Positions 26,147 through 35,816 of a DNA stretch of 59,721 nucleotides are shown here, piece by piece. The position numbers and the translations under genes are program-made. Position 1 is the first letter of the stretch. Every line of letters begins with the position of its first letter. Below the pieces are notes generated by a model that saw nothing but the letters and a program-made list of their open reading frames with translations, did no database searches and was not told the DNA's origin. Origin of the DNA: Thermodesulfobacteriota bacterium (lineage in GTDB: Bacteria; Desulfobacterota; Thermodesulfobacteria; Thermodesulfobacteriales; Thermodesulfobacteriaceae); contig JAUQPD010000024.1 in the NCBI GenBank assembly GCA_030550555.1, positions 1 through 59,721 of the forward strand. Reading direction: 5' to 3'.

Positions 26147-27384
26147 GTTTCAGGCAGTAAAAGGAGCGTAAAAATTATAGCAATTCCTGCAACTAAGGAA
26201 AGATAAAATCCGGGAAATGTGATAAAATTTTTCTTTTCAACAAAAAAAGTTGCAACCATTGGAGCAGTTCCTCCAAAAATAGCAAGAGACACATTGTAAA
26301 GAACCGAGAAAGAGGTGGTTCTAATCTTTACAGGAAAAATCTCCGCAAGAGTAACTGGTAATACACTCATAAAAAATCCCGAGATGAAAGCATAGATAAG
26401 GTGGGAGAGAAGAAGTAGTGAAAAGTTCTTTAACATAAGGGTGTTTAAGAAATAGGAGAAAAGGAAGTAAAGTGATAAGGAAAAAATAAACAGAGGTTTT
26501 CTGCCTAGTCTATCAGAAAGATAGGCACAGGGGAGAACAAGGGCGTTTAATAGAGCCATAGCAAGGGTGTTTGAAAGGAGTGCAAGATCTGGAGAAATGC
26601 CAAGGTATCTAGAAAAATAAGTTGGATAGTAAACAAAGAGTATATAAAAAGCTACTCCTTGGACCATTGAGAGAACAAGTGCCAAAATAAAGGCTTGAGG
26701 ATTTTGCTTTATAGCAACAATTAGAGGAAATCCCCTCATAGGAGAGAGTTTCTCTCTGACAAAGGCAGGAGTTTCATAGGTATGTCTCCTAATTATGTAT
26801 CCGACTACTGCGAGAAAGATAGTAGGTAAATAGGCAAGTCTCCAACCATAGTAAGTTACGAATTCTGGAGAAAAGAAGTGATAAATTAAAGTTGCAACAA
26901 GCGATCCTAAGAGGATTCCTAAAATTGCTCCGAAGAGATTAACACTGCTCCAGAGGGCCCTTTTATCTGGAGGACTATGCTCAAGAAGAAAGGCAACAGA
27001 GGTCGTATATTCACCACCTGCTGAAAGGCCCTGAAGGAGTCTTAGAGATGTGAGTAAAAGGGGGGCTAAGATTCCAATAACCTCATAGGTTGGAAGGAAG
27101 ATCATTAGAAAGGAAGGGACACCCATTAGTAATATGGAAATAAGAAGGGCTGGTTTTCGTCCGCATTTGTCTGCAATGTAGCCAATAAGGAGAGCACCAA
27201 GGGGTCTTGCAAAGAAACCCATTGCAAAGGCAGAAAAGCTAAGGATTAGTGAGACTGCTGGATCTGTTGTGGGAAAGAATAGCCGGGCAAACTCCTTGGC
27301 AAAATAGCCATATATTACAAAGTCATACCACTCTAATACATTTCCAGTGATTCCTGTAAAGAAAAGAACTCTGCGTGAAGCCAT
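26107..27384 (-). CDS. MFS transporter, metabolite:H+ symporter (MHS, ProP-like) family
   Basis: A 425-aa, twelve-helix carrier. The N-terminus GITGNVLEWYDFVIYGYFA and the loop GYIADKCGRKPALL are typical of the MHS family (ProP, KgtP, ShiA, citrate carriers). RLLQGLSAGGEYTTSVAFLLE lies in helix 5 and LSDRLGRKPLF in the second half. The substrate cannot be deduced; organic acids or compatible solutes are likely for the family. It sits 3 nt after the hslU stop on the same strand, so it may be read through from hslVU. Confidence 0.88.
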   Translation of the reverse strand: MASRRVLFFTGITGNVLEWYDFVIYGYFAKEFARLFFPTTDPAVSLILSFSAFAMGFFARPLGALLIGYIADKCGRKPALLISILLMGVPSFLMIFLPTYEVIGILAPLLLTSLRLLQGLSAGGEYTTSVAFLLEHSPPDKRALWSSVNLFGAILGILLGSLVATLIYHFFSPEFVTYYGWRLAYLPTIFLAVVGYIIRRHTYETPAFVREKLSPMRGFPLIVAIKQNPQAFILALVLSMVQGVAFYILFVYYPTYFSRYLGISPDLALLSNTLAMALLNALVLPCAYLSDRLGRKPLFIFSLSLYFLFSYFLNTLMLKNFSLLLLSHLIYAFISGFFMSVLPVTLAEIFPVKIRTTSFSVLYNVSLAIFGGTAPMVATFFVEKKNFITFPGFYLSLVAGIAIIFTLLLLPETHPLKGNTSPQRS

Positions 27385-27387
27385 CTA

Positions 27388-28725
27388 TTAGAGGATATAT
27401 TTCATGAGTTCTTCTCTCTCGATGATTTCACCTAATCTTTCACGGACATACTGAGGAGTGATAACAACCCTTGTTGGAGCAATATCAGGCGCCTCAAAGG
27501 AGAGATCTTCAAGAACTTTCTCAACCACTGTATATAGACGTCTTGCTCCTATGTTTTCCATTTTTTGATTAATTTCATAGGCAATTTGAGCAATTTCTTC
27601 AATGGCCTCTCTTGTGAATTCAATTTCCACATTTTCTGTTGCAAGAAGAGCCTGGTATTGCTTTATAATTGCATTCTCTGGTTCTGTTAGAATGCGCACA
27701 AAGTCTTCCTTAGTTAGAGGGTCAAGCTCTACTCTGATTGGGAATCTACCCTGAAGCTCAGGGATGAGATCTGAAGGTTTGGCTATATGAAAGGCTCCAC
27801 TTGCAATAAAAAGGATGTAGTCTGTTCTGACCATTCCATAACGAGTATTGACAGTGGTTCCCTCAACGATGGGAAGGAGGTCCCTTTGGACTCCTTCTCT
27901 TGAAACGTCTGGCCCAGCTGTTTCACCCCTGCTTGCAATCTTATCAATTTCATCAATAAATACGATTCCACTTGTCTCAGTTCTCTCAATAGCTTCTTTT
28001 ATAACTTTGTCCATATCAATGAGTTTGCTAGCTTCTTCCTTGATAAGAAGGGGTAGAGCTTCTTTAATTTTTAGTCTTCTTTTTTTGGCCCGAAAGGGCA
28101 TAAAAGTGGTCAACATCTCTCGGAGTTGCATCTCTATCTCTTCAAGCCCTGTTGCTGTCAAGATCTCAATTGTTGGAGCACGATCTCGAAGCTCAATTTC
28201 AATTTCAATTTCTCTTTCGTCAAGTGCTCCCTCTCTAAGCATTTTCAAAAATTTCTCCTTTGTCAGAGGGTCATAAGTCACTTTGGAGGAACTCTGAGGA
28301 AGAAGAAGATCAATAATTCTCTCCTCTGCAAGTTCTTTTGCTCTATTTAAGACCTTTTTTTCCTCTTCCTCTCTTACCATTTGCACTGCAACAGCAGTGA
28401 GATCCCTAATCATGGACTCTACATCTCTCCCCACATAACCAACCTCGGTAAACTTTGTTGCCTCAACCTTAATAAAAGGAGCCTTGGCAAGCTTTGCAAG
28501 CCTTCTTGCTATTTCTGTTTTCCCAACACCCGTTGGGCCAATCATTAAAATATTTTTCGGGTAAATCTCGTCTTTGAGAGGACCTTTTAACTGACGTCTT
28601 CTCCAGCGATTTCTAAGAGCAATGGCAACTGCTCTTTTTGCTTTTGCTTGCCCTACAATATAACGATCAAGTTCTGCAACAATCTCTCTTGGAGTGAGTT
28701 CTCTGTCTTTTTTCTTTGCGCTCAT
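27388..28725 (-). CDS. hslU: ATP-dependent protease ATPase subunit HslU (ClpY)
   Basis: AAA+ unfoldase of the HslUV protease. It begins [21 protein letters not shown] and has Walker [18 protein letters not shown]. The pore motif is in [16 protein letters not shown] and Walker B is [11 protein letters not shown]. The I-domain (about 110-230) is charged and coiled. Arg-finger/sensor 2 residues lie in [17 protein letters not shown]. The C-terminus EELMKYIL corresponds to the HslV-docking tail. At 445 aa it is typical. It overlaps hslV by 4 nt (ATGA). Confidence 0.96.
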   Translation of the reverse strand: MSAKKKDRELTPREIVAELDRYIVGQAKAKRAVAIALRNRWRRRQLKGPLKDEIYPKNILMIGPTGVGKTEIARRLAKLAKAPFIKVEATKFTEVGYVGRDVESMIRDLTAVAVQMVREEEEKKVLNRAKELAEERIIDLLLPQSSSKVTYDPLTKEKFLKMLREGALDEREIEIEIELRDRAPTIEILTATGLEEIEMQLREMLTTFMPFRAKKRRLKIKEALPLLIKEEASKLIDMDKVIKEAIERTETSGIVFIDEIDKIASRGETAGPDVSREGVQRDLLPIVEGTTVNTRYGMVRTDYILFIASGAFHIAKPSDLIPELQGRFPIRVELDPLTKEDFVRILTEPENAIIKQYQALLATENVEIEFTREAIEEIAQIAYEINQKMENIGARRLYTVVEKVLEDLSFEAPDIAPTRVVITPQYVRERLGEIIEREELMKYIL

Positions 28726-29249
28726 AATTCCTCTATTATGATTTCCGAATTAGTGTATATGCAGATCTCACTTGCAATTCTCAAAGAGATCTCGGCAATT
28801 TCTCTTGCAGAGAGATTTGTATGTCTCAACAGAGCCTTTGCAGAGGCAAGTGCCATTGGACCACCAGAACCAATAGCAACTACATCCTCATCAGGCTCAA
28901 CTACATCACCTGCCCCAGAAATCAAAAGGATGTGCTCCTTGTCTACTGCAATAATGAAGGCTTCAAGCCTGCGAAGGATTTTGTCAGTCCTCCAGTCTTT
29001 GGCAAGTTCAACTGCGGCTCTCAAAAGCTGACCTGAATAAGCATCAAGCTTTTTTTCAAGTTTATCAAAAAGTGTGAGTGCATCAGCTGTAGCCCCAGAA
29101 AACCCAACTATGACTTGCCCCCTATAGAGTCTTCTTATTTTTCGGGCCCTATGTTTTAATACAGTATTTCCAAAGGTGACTTGCCCATCCCCAGCAAGGG
29201 CGACTCGTCCGTCTCTTCTTACCGCAATTATAGTTGTGCCATGAAACAT
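28722..29249 (-). CDS. hslV: ATP-dependent protease proteolytic subunit HslV (ClpQ)
   Basis: Threonine peptidase forming a double hexamer. The N-terminus [20 protein letters not shown] contains the nucleophile Thr after removal of the short MFHG propeptide. [24 protein letters not shown] and [17 protein letters not shown] are family-typical, as is [18 protein letters not shown]. The 175-aa length is standard. First gene of hslVU, 56 nt from the divergent chlI gene; promoters for both must lie there. Confidence 0.96.
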   Translation of the reverse strand: MFHGTTIIAVRRDGRVALAGDGQVTFGNTVLKHRARKIRRLYRGQVIVGFSGATADALTLFDKLEKKLDAYSGQLLRAAVELAKDWRTDKILRRLEAFIIAVDKEHILLISGAGDVVEPDEDVVAIGSGGPMALASAKALLRHTNLSAREIAEISLRIASEICIYTNSEIIIEEL

Positions 29250-29305
29250 GTTATGGTATTTATATCACAACTTAATTAAAATAAAAGTGGCAAAATTTAG
29301 GCCCT

Positions 29306-30340
29306 ATGAAGTCCCATCAATATCCCTTTTCCGCAATTGTGAATCAGGAGGAGCTAAAACTTGGTTTAATTCTCAATGTAATTGATCCCAGCATAGGAGG
29401 GCTTTTAATTGTTGGAGAAAGAGGCACAGGAAAGAGCACTGCGGTAAGGGCTCTTGCTAATCTTCTTCCAGAAATTACTGTTGTGAAAGATTGTCCCTTT
29501 AATTGTAATCCTCAAGGCCCGCTTTGTACCTATTGTGAAGAGCTCCTCAAGGTTGAGGGGACCCTTCCTGTGACCTCAAAAAAGATGGAAGTTGTGGAAT
29601 TACCTCTTGGTGTAACCGAAGATAGAGTGCTCGGAACCCTCGACTTAGAGTATGCCCTTCGCTATGGAAGAAGAAAATTTGAACCCGGAATCCTGGCTAA
29701 CGCCAATCAAAACTTCCTCTATATTGACGAGGTAAACCTTCTTGAAGACCATATAGTGGACCTCCTACTTGATGTCTCCGCAATGGGGATACACAGAGTT
29801 GAAAGAGAGGGACTCTCCTTTGTGCATCCCTCTCGGTTTATCCTTGTGGGATCTATGAACCCAGAAGAAGGGGATCTTAGGCCCCAATTCTTAGATAGAT
29901 TTGGTCTCTCTGTAAAAATAAAAACTATAACCTCAAAGGAAGAAAGAAAAGAAATTCTTAGGAGAAGACTTCGCTTTGATCTTGAGCGCGAAGAGTTTCT
30001 CCGTGAGTGGGAACCAGAAGAGCAGGCACTTAGAGAGAAGATTATTAGAGCTCGGGAACTCTTACCAAAAGTGGAAACTACTGAGGTGATTCTTGATCTC
30101 ATTGTAGAGCTCACAACAGGTGTGACCCTTGATGGTCATAGAGGAGATATTGTTCTCTTAAAGGCAACAAGAGCCCTCTCTGCCTTTGAGGGAGAGAGCT
30201 TTACAAAACCTGAACATCTCCTTAAAGTTGCTCCTCTTGCTCTCAGACATCGGCTAAAGCGAAAACCCTTTGAGGCTCCCGAAGAAGAGGAGAGAAAACT
30301 TTATGACCTTCTCTCTCTACTCTCCCGAAAAAATCTATAG
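29306..30340 (+). CDS. chlI: Magnesium/cobalt chelatase AAA+ ATPase subunit (ChlI/BchI family)
   Basis: A 344-aa AAA+ motor of class I chelatases. Walker A is GERGTGKSTAVRAL (37-50). The family insert DCPFNCNPQGPLCTYCEELL is present, as is ELPLGVTEDRVLGTLDLEYAL. Walker B is FLYIDEVNLLEDHIV, sensor 1 is LVGSMNPEEGDLRPQFLDRFGL, and VTLDGHRGDIVLLKATRALSA follows. In cobalamin- or chlorophyll-making organisms it drives metal insertion with ChlD and a CobN/BchH subunit. No chlorophyll genes are seen, so a cobalt-related role with a CobN-like partner is inferred. It overlaps chlD by 38 nt. Confidence 0.9.
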   Translation: MKSHQYPFSAIVNQEELKLGLILNVIDPSIGGLLIVGERGTGKSTAVRALANLLPEITVVKDCPFNCNPQGPLCTYCEELLKVEGTLPVTSKKMEVVELPLGVTEDRVLGTLDLEYALRYGRRKFEPGILANANQNFLYIDEVNLLEDHIVDLLLDVSAMGIHRVEREGLSFVHPSRFILVGSMNPEEGDLRPQFLDRFGLSVKIKTITSKEERKEILRRRLRFDLEREEFLREWEPEEQALREKIIRARELLPKVETTEVILDLIVELTTGVTLDGHRGDIVLLKATRALSAFEGESFTKPEHLLKVAPLALRHRLKRKPFEAPEEEERKLYDLLSLLSRKNL

Positions 30341-32231
30341 CTCCCAGGTAGAGGCCATTAAAATCCATACAGAAAAGGCCTTCCCAGAGATAAAGGGAAA
30401 TTTCTATCCAAAACTTGGACTCTTGTTGAACCTAATTGAGCCTGCTTGTGGTGGTATTTTCATTGTGGGAAAAAGGGGAACTGGGAAAACAGCACTCCTT
30501 CAGGATTTTAAAAGGCTCTGCCTAAGGATGAATAAGCCTTTTCTGGAGGTTTCTGCCACTCACTCCAAAGAAGCCCTCCTCGGTTTTCCCGATTTTGAAC
30601 AAATTTTAAGAAAGGGAACCTCTTCTTATTGTCAAGGTCTCCTTGAAAGAGCTCTCGGGAAGTTTCTCGTTATTGACGATTTTCACCTTCTTGAACCTGA
30701 AATTCAAAAGATCCTAATCCACAATAACCATAAATATGTCCTGATTGCCACCCTCTCTTCCGATGAAAACCTCAATCAATGGAGCTTAGATAAAATTGGA
30801 CTCTTTTCACAAACCCAAGAGTTCACTGAAAAAGATAAAAGAAAAGAACTCCTTATCCTAAAAATTATATCAGAGCGAACTTGGAACTTGCCTTCTGGTT
30901 TTCACCAGGCTTTAGATCCTGAATACTTTAATCTACTAAAGGAAACGCAAAGACAATTGCATAGGTTAACAGTAGATGAAAAAGCTATTTCTAAAATTGT
31001 TGATAGGATTAATGAACTTGGTATACCTTCTCATAGAGCTGAGGTTACCCTGTATTATGCCCTAAGGGCCCTCTCAGCTCTTCTCCTTTCTAAAGGGCTT
31101 GTTCTTGAGCTTCTTCCGTTACTTGAGCCCCTTGTTTTTAGTCATCGTCTCACAATTGAAAGAGGGACCTTAAAAGAGGGGGATAGAGATGTTGAGAAAG
31201 AAGGGCTTATAATTAGGAAAGATGGAGTTATGTGGAGTGACAAAGAGGGTGCAAAGGGGTTAGATAGAAACAGAGCTTCTCAAGATAGTGTGGAAAAAGG
31301 CAAAGAGGAAGAAGTAAGTGTCCCTTTAGATATGTTAGAGGATTGTATTTCCCGTAGGTCAAGGGAGGAGGTTTTTCCTATAAGAAGAGTGGGAGATCTT
31401 TCTTATGTTCTTAGAGAAGTTAAAGCAGAACACTCGGGTCTGAGAAAAGAAATTAGGGTTAATTTTGAAGGGAAGAGTAGATCGGGAGTTAGAGAGAGCC
31501 TCAAGAAGGTTTTTAGGGTGAAGTTTGATATCTTAGGGACTCTTATTAGAGCATCCTTACTTCAACCCATTAGAGGGGGCTGGAAAGAGGGAGAGGTCGT
31601 TAAAATCTATAGGGAAGACCTTGTCTACAGAAGGGTTCCTCAGAATTTGAGAGCCCTTTATTTATTCGTAGTTGATGCCTCTGGATCTCTTGGGGCAAGT
31701 AAGAGGATGGGGTTTGTTAAAGGAGCAGTTGCTTCTCTTTTTGAAGAGGCCTATAGGAGGAGAGATCAGGTTGCAGTGATTGTTTTCAGGGACTTTTCTG
31801 CAGAGCTTTTGCTTGCGCCAACAAGATCCTCCCATATTGCCCTTGAGAAGATTAGGGAGACAATCACGGGGGGCTATACTCCCCTTTCAGCAGGGCTTCA
31901 AAAAGCTCTTATCCTCTCTCAAAGCTTTAGGCAGAAGCATAGGTTTAATCCAATTTATCTTATTCTTTTAACTGATGGCAGGGCTAACATCTCCATTAAA
32001 AAAGGGGAAGACCCCTTTGAGGAGGCTTTGAAAATCTGTCACTCCCTCACGAGAATTTCAAATCTCTACAGTGTGGTTATTGATAGCGAAAGTACTGAAA
32101 GCGAGATCAGGTTTGGCCTTGCAAGGGAGCTTGCAAGGGCTTTAAGTGCAAGATACTATAGTCTTGATGAAGTAATATGGTCCTCTCTTGGCAAGACAGG
32201 AAAATCCTTTAAGATAATTGCTACTCTGTAA
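30303..32231 (+). CDS. chlD: Chelatase subunit with AAA+ and VWA domains (ChlD/BchD family)
   Basis: About 642 aa. The N-terminal AAA+ domain has an intact Walker A (GKRGTGKTALL), where many ChlD proteins are degenerate, and FLVIDDFHLLE as Walker B. A charged linker (about 290-350) leads to a C-terminal von Willebrand A domain. The MIDAS motif is DASGS at 458-462, then GGYTPLSAGL and LLTDGRANI. ChlD couples the ChlI motor to the metal-substrate subunit. ATG 30303 with AGGAG upstream is preferred to TTG 30270. The next gene, reverse gyrase, follows after 12 nt, so it is probably on the same transcript. Confidence 0.88.
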   Translation: MTFSLYSPEKIYSSQVEAIKIHTEKAFPEIKGNFYPKLGLLLNLIEPACGGIFIVGKRGTGKTALLQDFKRLCLRMNKPFLEVSATHSKEALLGFPDFEQILRKGTSSYCQGLLERALGKFLVIDDFHLLEPEIQKILIHNNHKYVLIATLSSDENLNQWSLDKIGLFSQTQEFTEKDKRKELLILKIISERTWNLPSGFHQALDPEYFNLLKETQRQLHRLTVDEKAISKIVDRINELGIPSHRAEVTLYYALRALSALLLSKGLVLELLPLLEPLVFSHRLTIERGTLKEGDRDVEKEGLIIRKDGVMWSDKEGAKGLDRNRASQDSVEKGKEEEVSVPLDMLEDCISRRSREEVFPIRRVGDLSYVLREVKAEHSGLRKEIRVNFEGKSRSGVRESLKKVFRVKFDILGTLIRASLLQPIRGGWKEGEVVKIYREDLVYRRVPQNLRALYLFVVDASGSLGASKRMGFVKGAVASLFEEAYRRRDQVAVIVFRDFSAELLLAPTRSSHIALEKIRETITGGYTPLSAGLQKALILSQSFRQKHRFNPIYLILLTDGRANISIKKGEDPFEEALKICHSLTRISNLYSVVIDSESTESEIRFGLARELARALSARYYSLDEVIWSSLGKTGKSFKIIATL

Positions 32232-32243
32232 TCAGGAGGAGAG

Positions 32244-35200
32244 ATGTTATTCTATCTTGCGAAGGGGTGTCCAAACTGTGGAGGGCAGATTTCTGATGAG
32301 AGATTGTTTTTGGGACTTCCTTGTGAGTCCTGTCTACCAAAAAAGACTCTTGAAAAAAAAGGGAAGGACCTAAAAGAGATTATAGATTCTCTTAAGAGAC
32401 AAAAAAGACTTAGAAATCTTAAGACCTTCGCAAAGGTGGAAGAGGATGTTCAGAAGTTCATAGAGGTCTTTGAGGAGATCCTAAAGGTCAAACCTTCATC
32501 CCTTCAGATAAGTTGGGCAAAACGTTTTTTCCTTGGGGAGTCCTTTGCCATAGTTGCTCCAACTGGAACTGGGAAGACAACATTTGGTCTTCTCATTTCT
32601 CTGATTAACCCCGGAAAGACCTTGATAATTGTTCCTACAAAGGTGCTTGTTGCCCATTTGACAGAACGTCTCCTTTCACTTCAAGAAAAGACTTCCAAAA
32701 CTGAGCTCAGGACAAAAAAAATCCTTTCTTACACCGGTTCTTTAAAAGAGAAAACAATACTTGAAAAGGGCGACTTTGACATTTTTGTCTGTACTCAAGC
32801 CTTTTTTCATAGAAACCTTGATCTTCTGCGAACAGTAGATTTTTCTTTGATATTTGTTGACGATGTAGACTCCTTTTTGAAAAGTGGCAAAAATGTAGAG
32901 CACCTATTTCTTTTACTTGGATTTACCGAAGAGGAAATTCAACTTGCCTTAAAGAGAGACAAAGACGAAGAGGATTATGAGGAACTAACAAAAATAAAGG
33001 AACGTCATCAAAAGAAATTAAAAAGATTAATAGTTTCTTCTGCTACTCTTAAACCAAGAACAGGAAGAGCTATTCTTTTTCAAAATCTTCTTGGCTTTGA
33101 GATAACTCGATTTGTTTCTTCGTTGAGGAAAGTAAGAGATCTTTATCAGGTCGTGGAGACCGGAGATTTACATGGGCTATGTCAGCAAGCTTTGTCTGCC
33201 ATTGAGGTGCTTCGCGAGGGGGGGATTCTCTTCGTTGAGGAGTCCTTTGGCAGAGAGGGAGTAGAACAGGTAACTAATTTTTTCAGGGAGAGAGGGCTAA
33301 ATGTCATTTCCTACTTAGAAGTAGATGAGGAGGAATTGCTCGAACAGCTCAAGTCAGGAAAGGTGGATCTTGCTGTGGGGCTTGCAAATCTCGGGAATCC
33401 TCTTTTGAGAGGTATTGATCTACCAGAAGTTTTACGATATGTTATTTTTCTTGGAGTTCCAAAACATCGATTCCCTCTGCTAAAAACAAAGGAAGGTTTT
33501 GAACTCCCCCTCTCCATTCCTTTTCTTCACAATCTCATACTCTCCCTACTTCCCCTGTTTGTTGACGAGGAGAGATTACAGGGCATCTCCTATTTGAATT
33601 ATCTGAGGAAATATCTTACTTTGAAGGATGAACTTCTCTCTCAATATGAGGGTATTCTAAAACGAGTAACAGAGATAAGAGATTTCTTAAAGACCAAATT
33701 GCTTGATCCTGAGTTTATAGAAGCTTTGAGAAACTCTGATGAGGTCTTTTTAGAGGTTCAAGATGACACCTACTACGTGGTCATTGGGAATGCGCAGGTC
33801 TACTTACAAGGTTCTGGGAGAGTTTCCAGGCTAACCGCACGAGGACTTCTCCCAGGGCTCTCTCTTCTCTTTGTCGAAAATTTCAAGGCCTTCAAGAGCC
33901 TAAAGAAACGTTTGAGATATTTTCTTGGCGAGGAGCCCGAATTTTTACAAGTAGACCTTGCAACCCTAAAGAAAATAGATGAAGAGCTACGGGAGGAACG
34001 AAGGAACCTCGCCTCCGTGAATCAAGACTTCAAGAATTATCTCATAATAGTTGAATCTCCCCATAAGGCAAAGACAATTGCAAGTTTTTTCGGAAAACCT
34101 TCGAAGAGGCGAATTAAATCTCTTTGGGTCTATGAGATTCCGCTTGAGGATACTCTATTGTCTGTATGTGCAACAATGGGGCATCTATTTAATCTCTCAA
34201 GAACTAAGGGTATATTTGGGGTGATCTCTGAAAATGGACATTTTCATCCAGTCTTTGATACTATTAAGATTCTAAAAGAATCTAGGGAAGAAATCGTTGA
34301 TGAAGATTTAGAACAGAGTGAGGAGGTCTTTGATAAGGGTGAAATAATTGAGGCCTTGCAGAATCTTGCTTATTGTTCCACAAAAACCTTCATTGCCTCC
34401 GATCCAGATTCTGAGGGCGAGAAGATTGCCTATGATCTTTTCATTAATCTGAGACCCTTTCAGAAGGAGATTAAGAGACTGGAATTTCATGAAGTGACTC
34501 CGCGAGCTCTAAGAAGGGCCCTTGAAAATCCTGGTGACATAAACCTACATAGGGTTATGGCTCAACTTGCAAGACGGGTTGCAGATCGCTGGGTTGGATT
34601 TTCCCTCTCAAGAGAATTATGGCAAGCTTTTCAAAAAAGAACCCTCTCTGCAGGAAGAGTGCAAACCCCTGTGCTCGGTTGGGTCATAAAACGGGCAGAA
34701 GAGGCAAAAAGTCACAAATATCGTCTTCAATTCTATTTAGGTGAACGCCCCTTTGTCCTTGAATTTGAAGATGAAGAATTAGCAAAGAAAGTGCTCTCTG
34801 AACTTCCAGAATTAAAGATAAATATTCTTGAGGAATTTGTTGAGGACCTTTCACCTCCACCTCCTTACACGACAGACACTATTCTTGAAGAGGCCTACTA
34901 CTATTTTCGTTATCCCACCTCTAAGACCATGGCCCTACTCCAAGAGCTATTTGAGCTTGGGCTTATCACTTATCATAGGACAGATTCAACGAGGATCTCC
35001 GATGTTGGCAGATATCAGGTTGCCAGACCTTATATAGAGAAGACTCTCGGGGAGGACTATTTCTATCCAAGAGAGTGGGCTAGAGAAGGGGCCCATGAGG
35101 GAATACGTCCTGCTCATCCCTGGGATGTAAGTGAAATAAAACTGCGAGTTGCCCATGGCTTTATAACCTTCAGAGAACCAAGAGATTCTTTACGACTTTA

Positions 35201-35750
35201 CGATCTCATATTCCGAAGATTTATGGCAAGTCAGACAGTCCCCGTCAAGATTCGGAAAGGTAGACTTGAGTTTATCCTTCCCTCCCATAAGTGGGAAGAG
35301 GCCCTGCCCCTTGAAATAATAAAATCTGGCTTTGACCACTTTTGGAAAATTCCAAGCCCCTTTGTAATTCCTGAAGTAATTACTCCTGAAAAAGCAGAAA
35401 TTCATCGAGTACCAAGGGTCTATCTTTACAATCAGGGAAGCCTAATTCAGGAAATGAAAAAAAGAGGCCTTGGTAGACCATCAACCTATGCAGAGATTGT
35501 CTCAACCCTACTTTACAGACGTTACATTATAGAGATAAAAACTGGTGCCCTAGTACCTACCCCTCTTGGAAAAAAAGTCTATGAATACCTTTACCAGCGA
35601 TTTCCTCAATTTGTCTCTGAAGAGTTCACAAGAGAATTAGAAGAATTCATGGATGCTGTGGAAAGAGGCGAGAAAAATTGGGAAGAAATTTGTATCAAGC
35701 TCAAAGGCCTCGTTGATGAAGTCTTAAGATATAATTTAGATAAAAATTAA
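32244..35750 (+). CDS. rgy: Reverse gyrase
   Basis: ATP-dependent type IA topoisomerase that introduces positive supercoils, found in thermophiles. A 1168-aa single polypeptide. An N-terminal zinc finger has Cys 9, 12, 27 and 30. The helicase-like half has Walker A APTGTGKTT (105-113), a DEAD-type VDDVDSF and SSATLKPR. The latch region is followed by the Toprim domain YLIIVESPHKAKTIASFF, with DPDSEGEKIAYDL acidic residues. The catalytic tyrosine is Tyr910 in LGLITYHRTDSTRI. The second zinc finger often found in the topoisomerase half is not evident. ATG 32244 follows AGGAGGAG. Confidence 0.96.
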   Translation: MLFYLAKGCPNCGGQISDERLFLGLPCESCLPKKTLEKKGKDLKEIIDSLKRQKRLRNLKTFAKVEEDVQKFIEVFEEILKVKPSSLQISWAKRFFLGESFAIVAPTGTGKTTFGLLISLINPGKTLIIVPTKVLVAHLTERLLSLQEKTSKTELRTKKILSYTGSLKEKTILEKGDFDIFVCTQAFFHRNLDLLRTVDFSLIFVDDVDSFLKSGKNVEHLFLLLGFTEEEIQLALKRDKDEEDYEELTKIKERHQKKLKRLIVSSATLKPRTGRAILFQNLLGFEITRFVSSLRKVRDLYQVVETGDLHGLCQQALSAIEVLREGGILFVEESFGREGVEQVTNFFRERGLNVISYLEVDEEELLEQLKSGKVDLAVGLANLGNPLLRGIDLPEVLRYVIFLGVPKHRFPLLKTKEGFELPLSIPFLHNLILSLLPLFVDEERLQGISYLNYLRKYLTLKDELLSQYEGILKRVTEIRDFLKTKLLDPEFIEALRNSDEVFLEVQDDTYYVVIGNAQVYLQGSGRVSRLTARGLLPGLSLLFVENFKAFKSLKKRLRYFLGEEPEFLQVDLATLKKIDEELREERRNLASVNQDFKNYLIIVESPHKAKTIASFFGKPSKRRIKSLWVYEIPLEDTLLSVCATMGHLFNLSRTKGIFGVISENGHFHPVFDTIKILKESREEIVDEDLEQSEEVFDKGEIIEALQNLAYCSTKTFIASDPDSEGEKIAYDLFINLRPFQKEIKRLEFHEVTPRALRRALENPGDINLHRVMAQLARRVADRWVGFSLSRELWQAFQKRTLSAGRVQTPVLGWVIKRAEEAKSHKYRLQFYLGERPFVLEFEDEELAKKVLSELPELKINILEEFVEDLSPPPPYTTDTILEEAYYYFRYPTSKTMALLQELFELGLITYHRTDSTRISDVGRYQVARPYIEKTLGEDYFYPREWAREGAHEGIRPAHPWDVSEIKLRVAHGFITFREPRDSLRLYDLIFRRFMASQTVPVKIRKGRLEFILPSHKWEEALPLEIIKSGFDHFWKIPSPFVIPEVITPEKAEIHRVPRVYLYNQGSLIQEMKKRGLGRPSTYAEIVSTLLYRRYIIEIKTGALVPTPLGKKVYEYLYQRFPQFVSEEFTRELEEFMDAVERGEKNWEEICIKLKGLVDEVLRYNLDKN

Positions 35751-35816
35751 CATTGCCCAATTTTTGAAAAGTGATATATAATATTTTTTAGAATTTACCC
35801 ACTAGGGGGGATGTAG

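Noticed and set aside
29306-32231. Magnesium chelatase for chlorophyll synthesis
   Set aside because: No chlorophyll or bacteriochlorophyll genes are present and the organism appears to be a chemotrophic thermophile.
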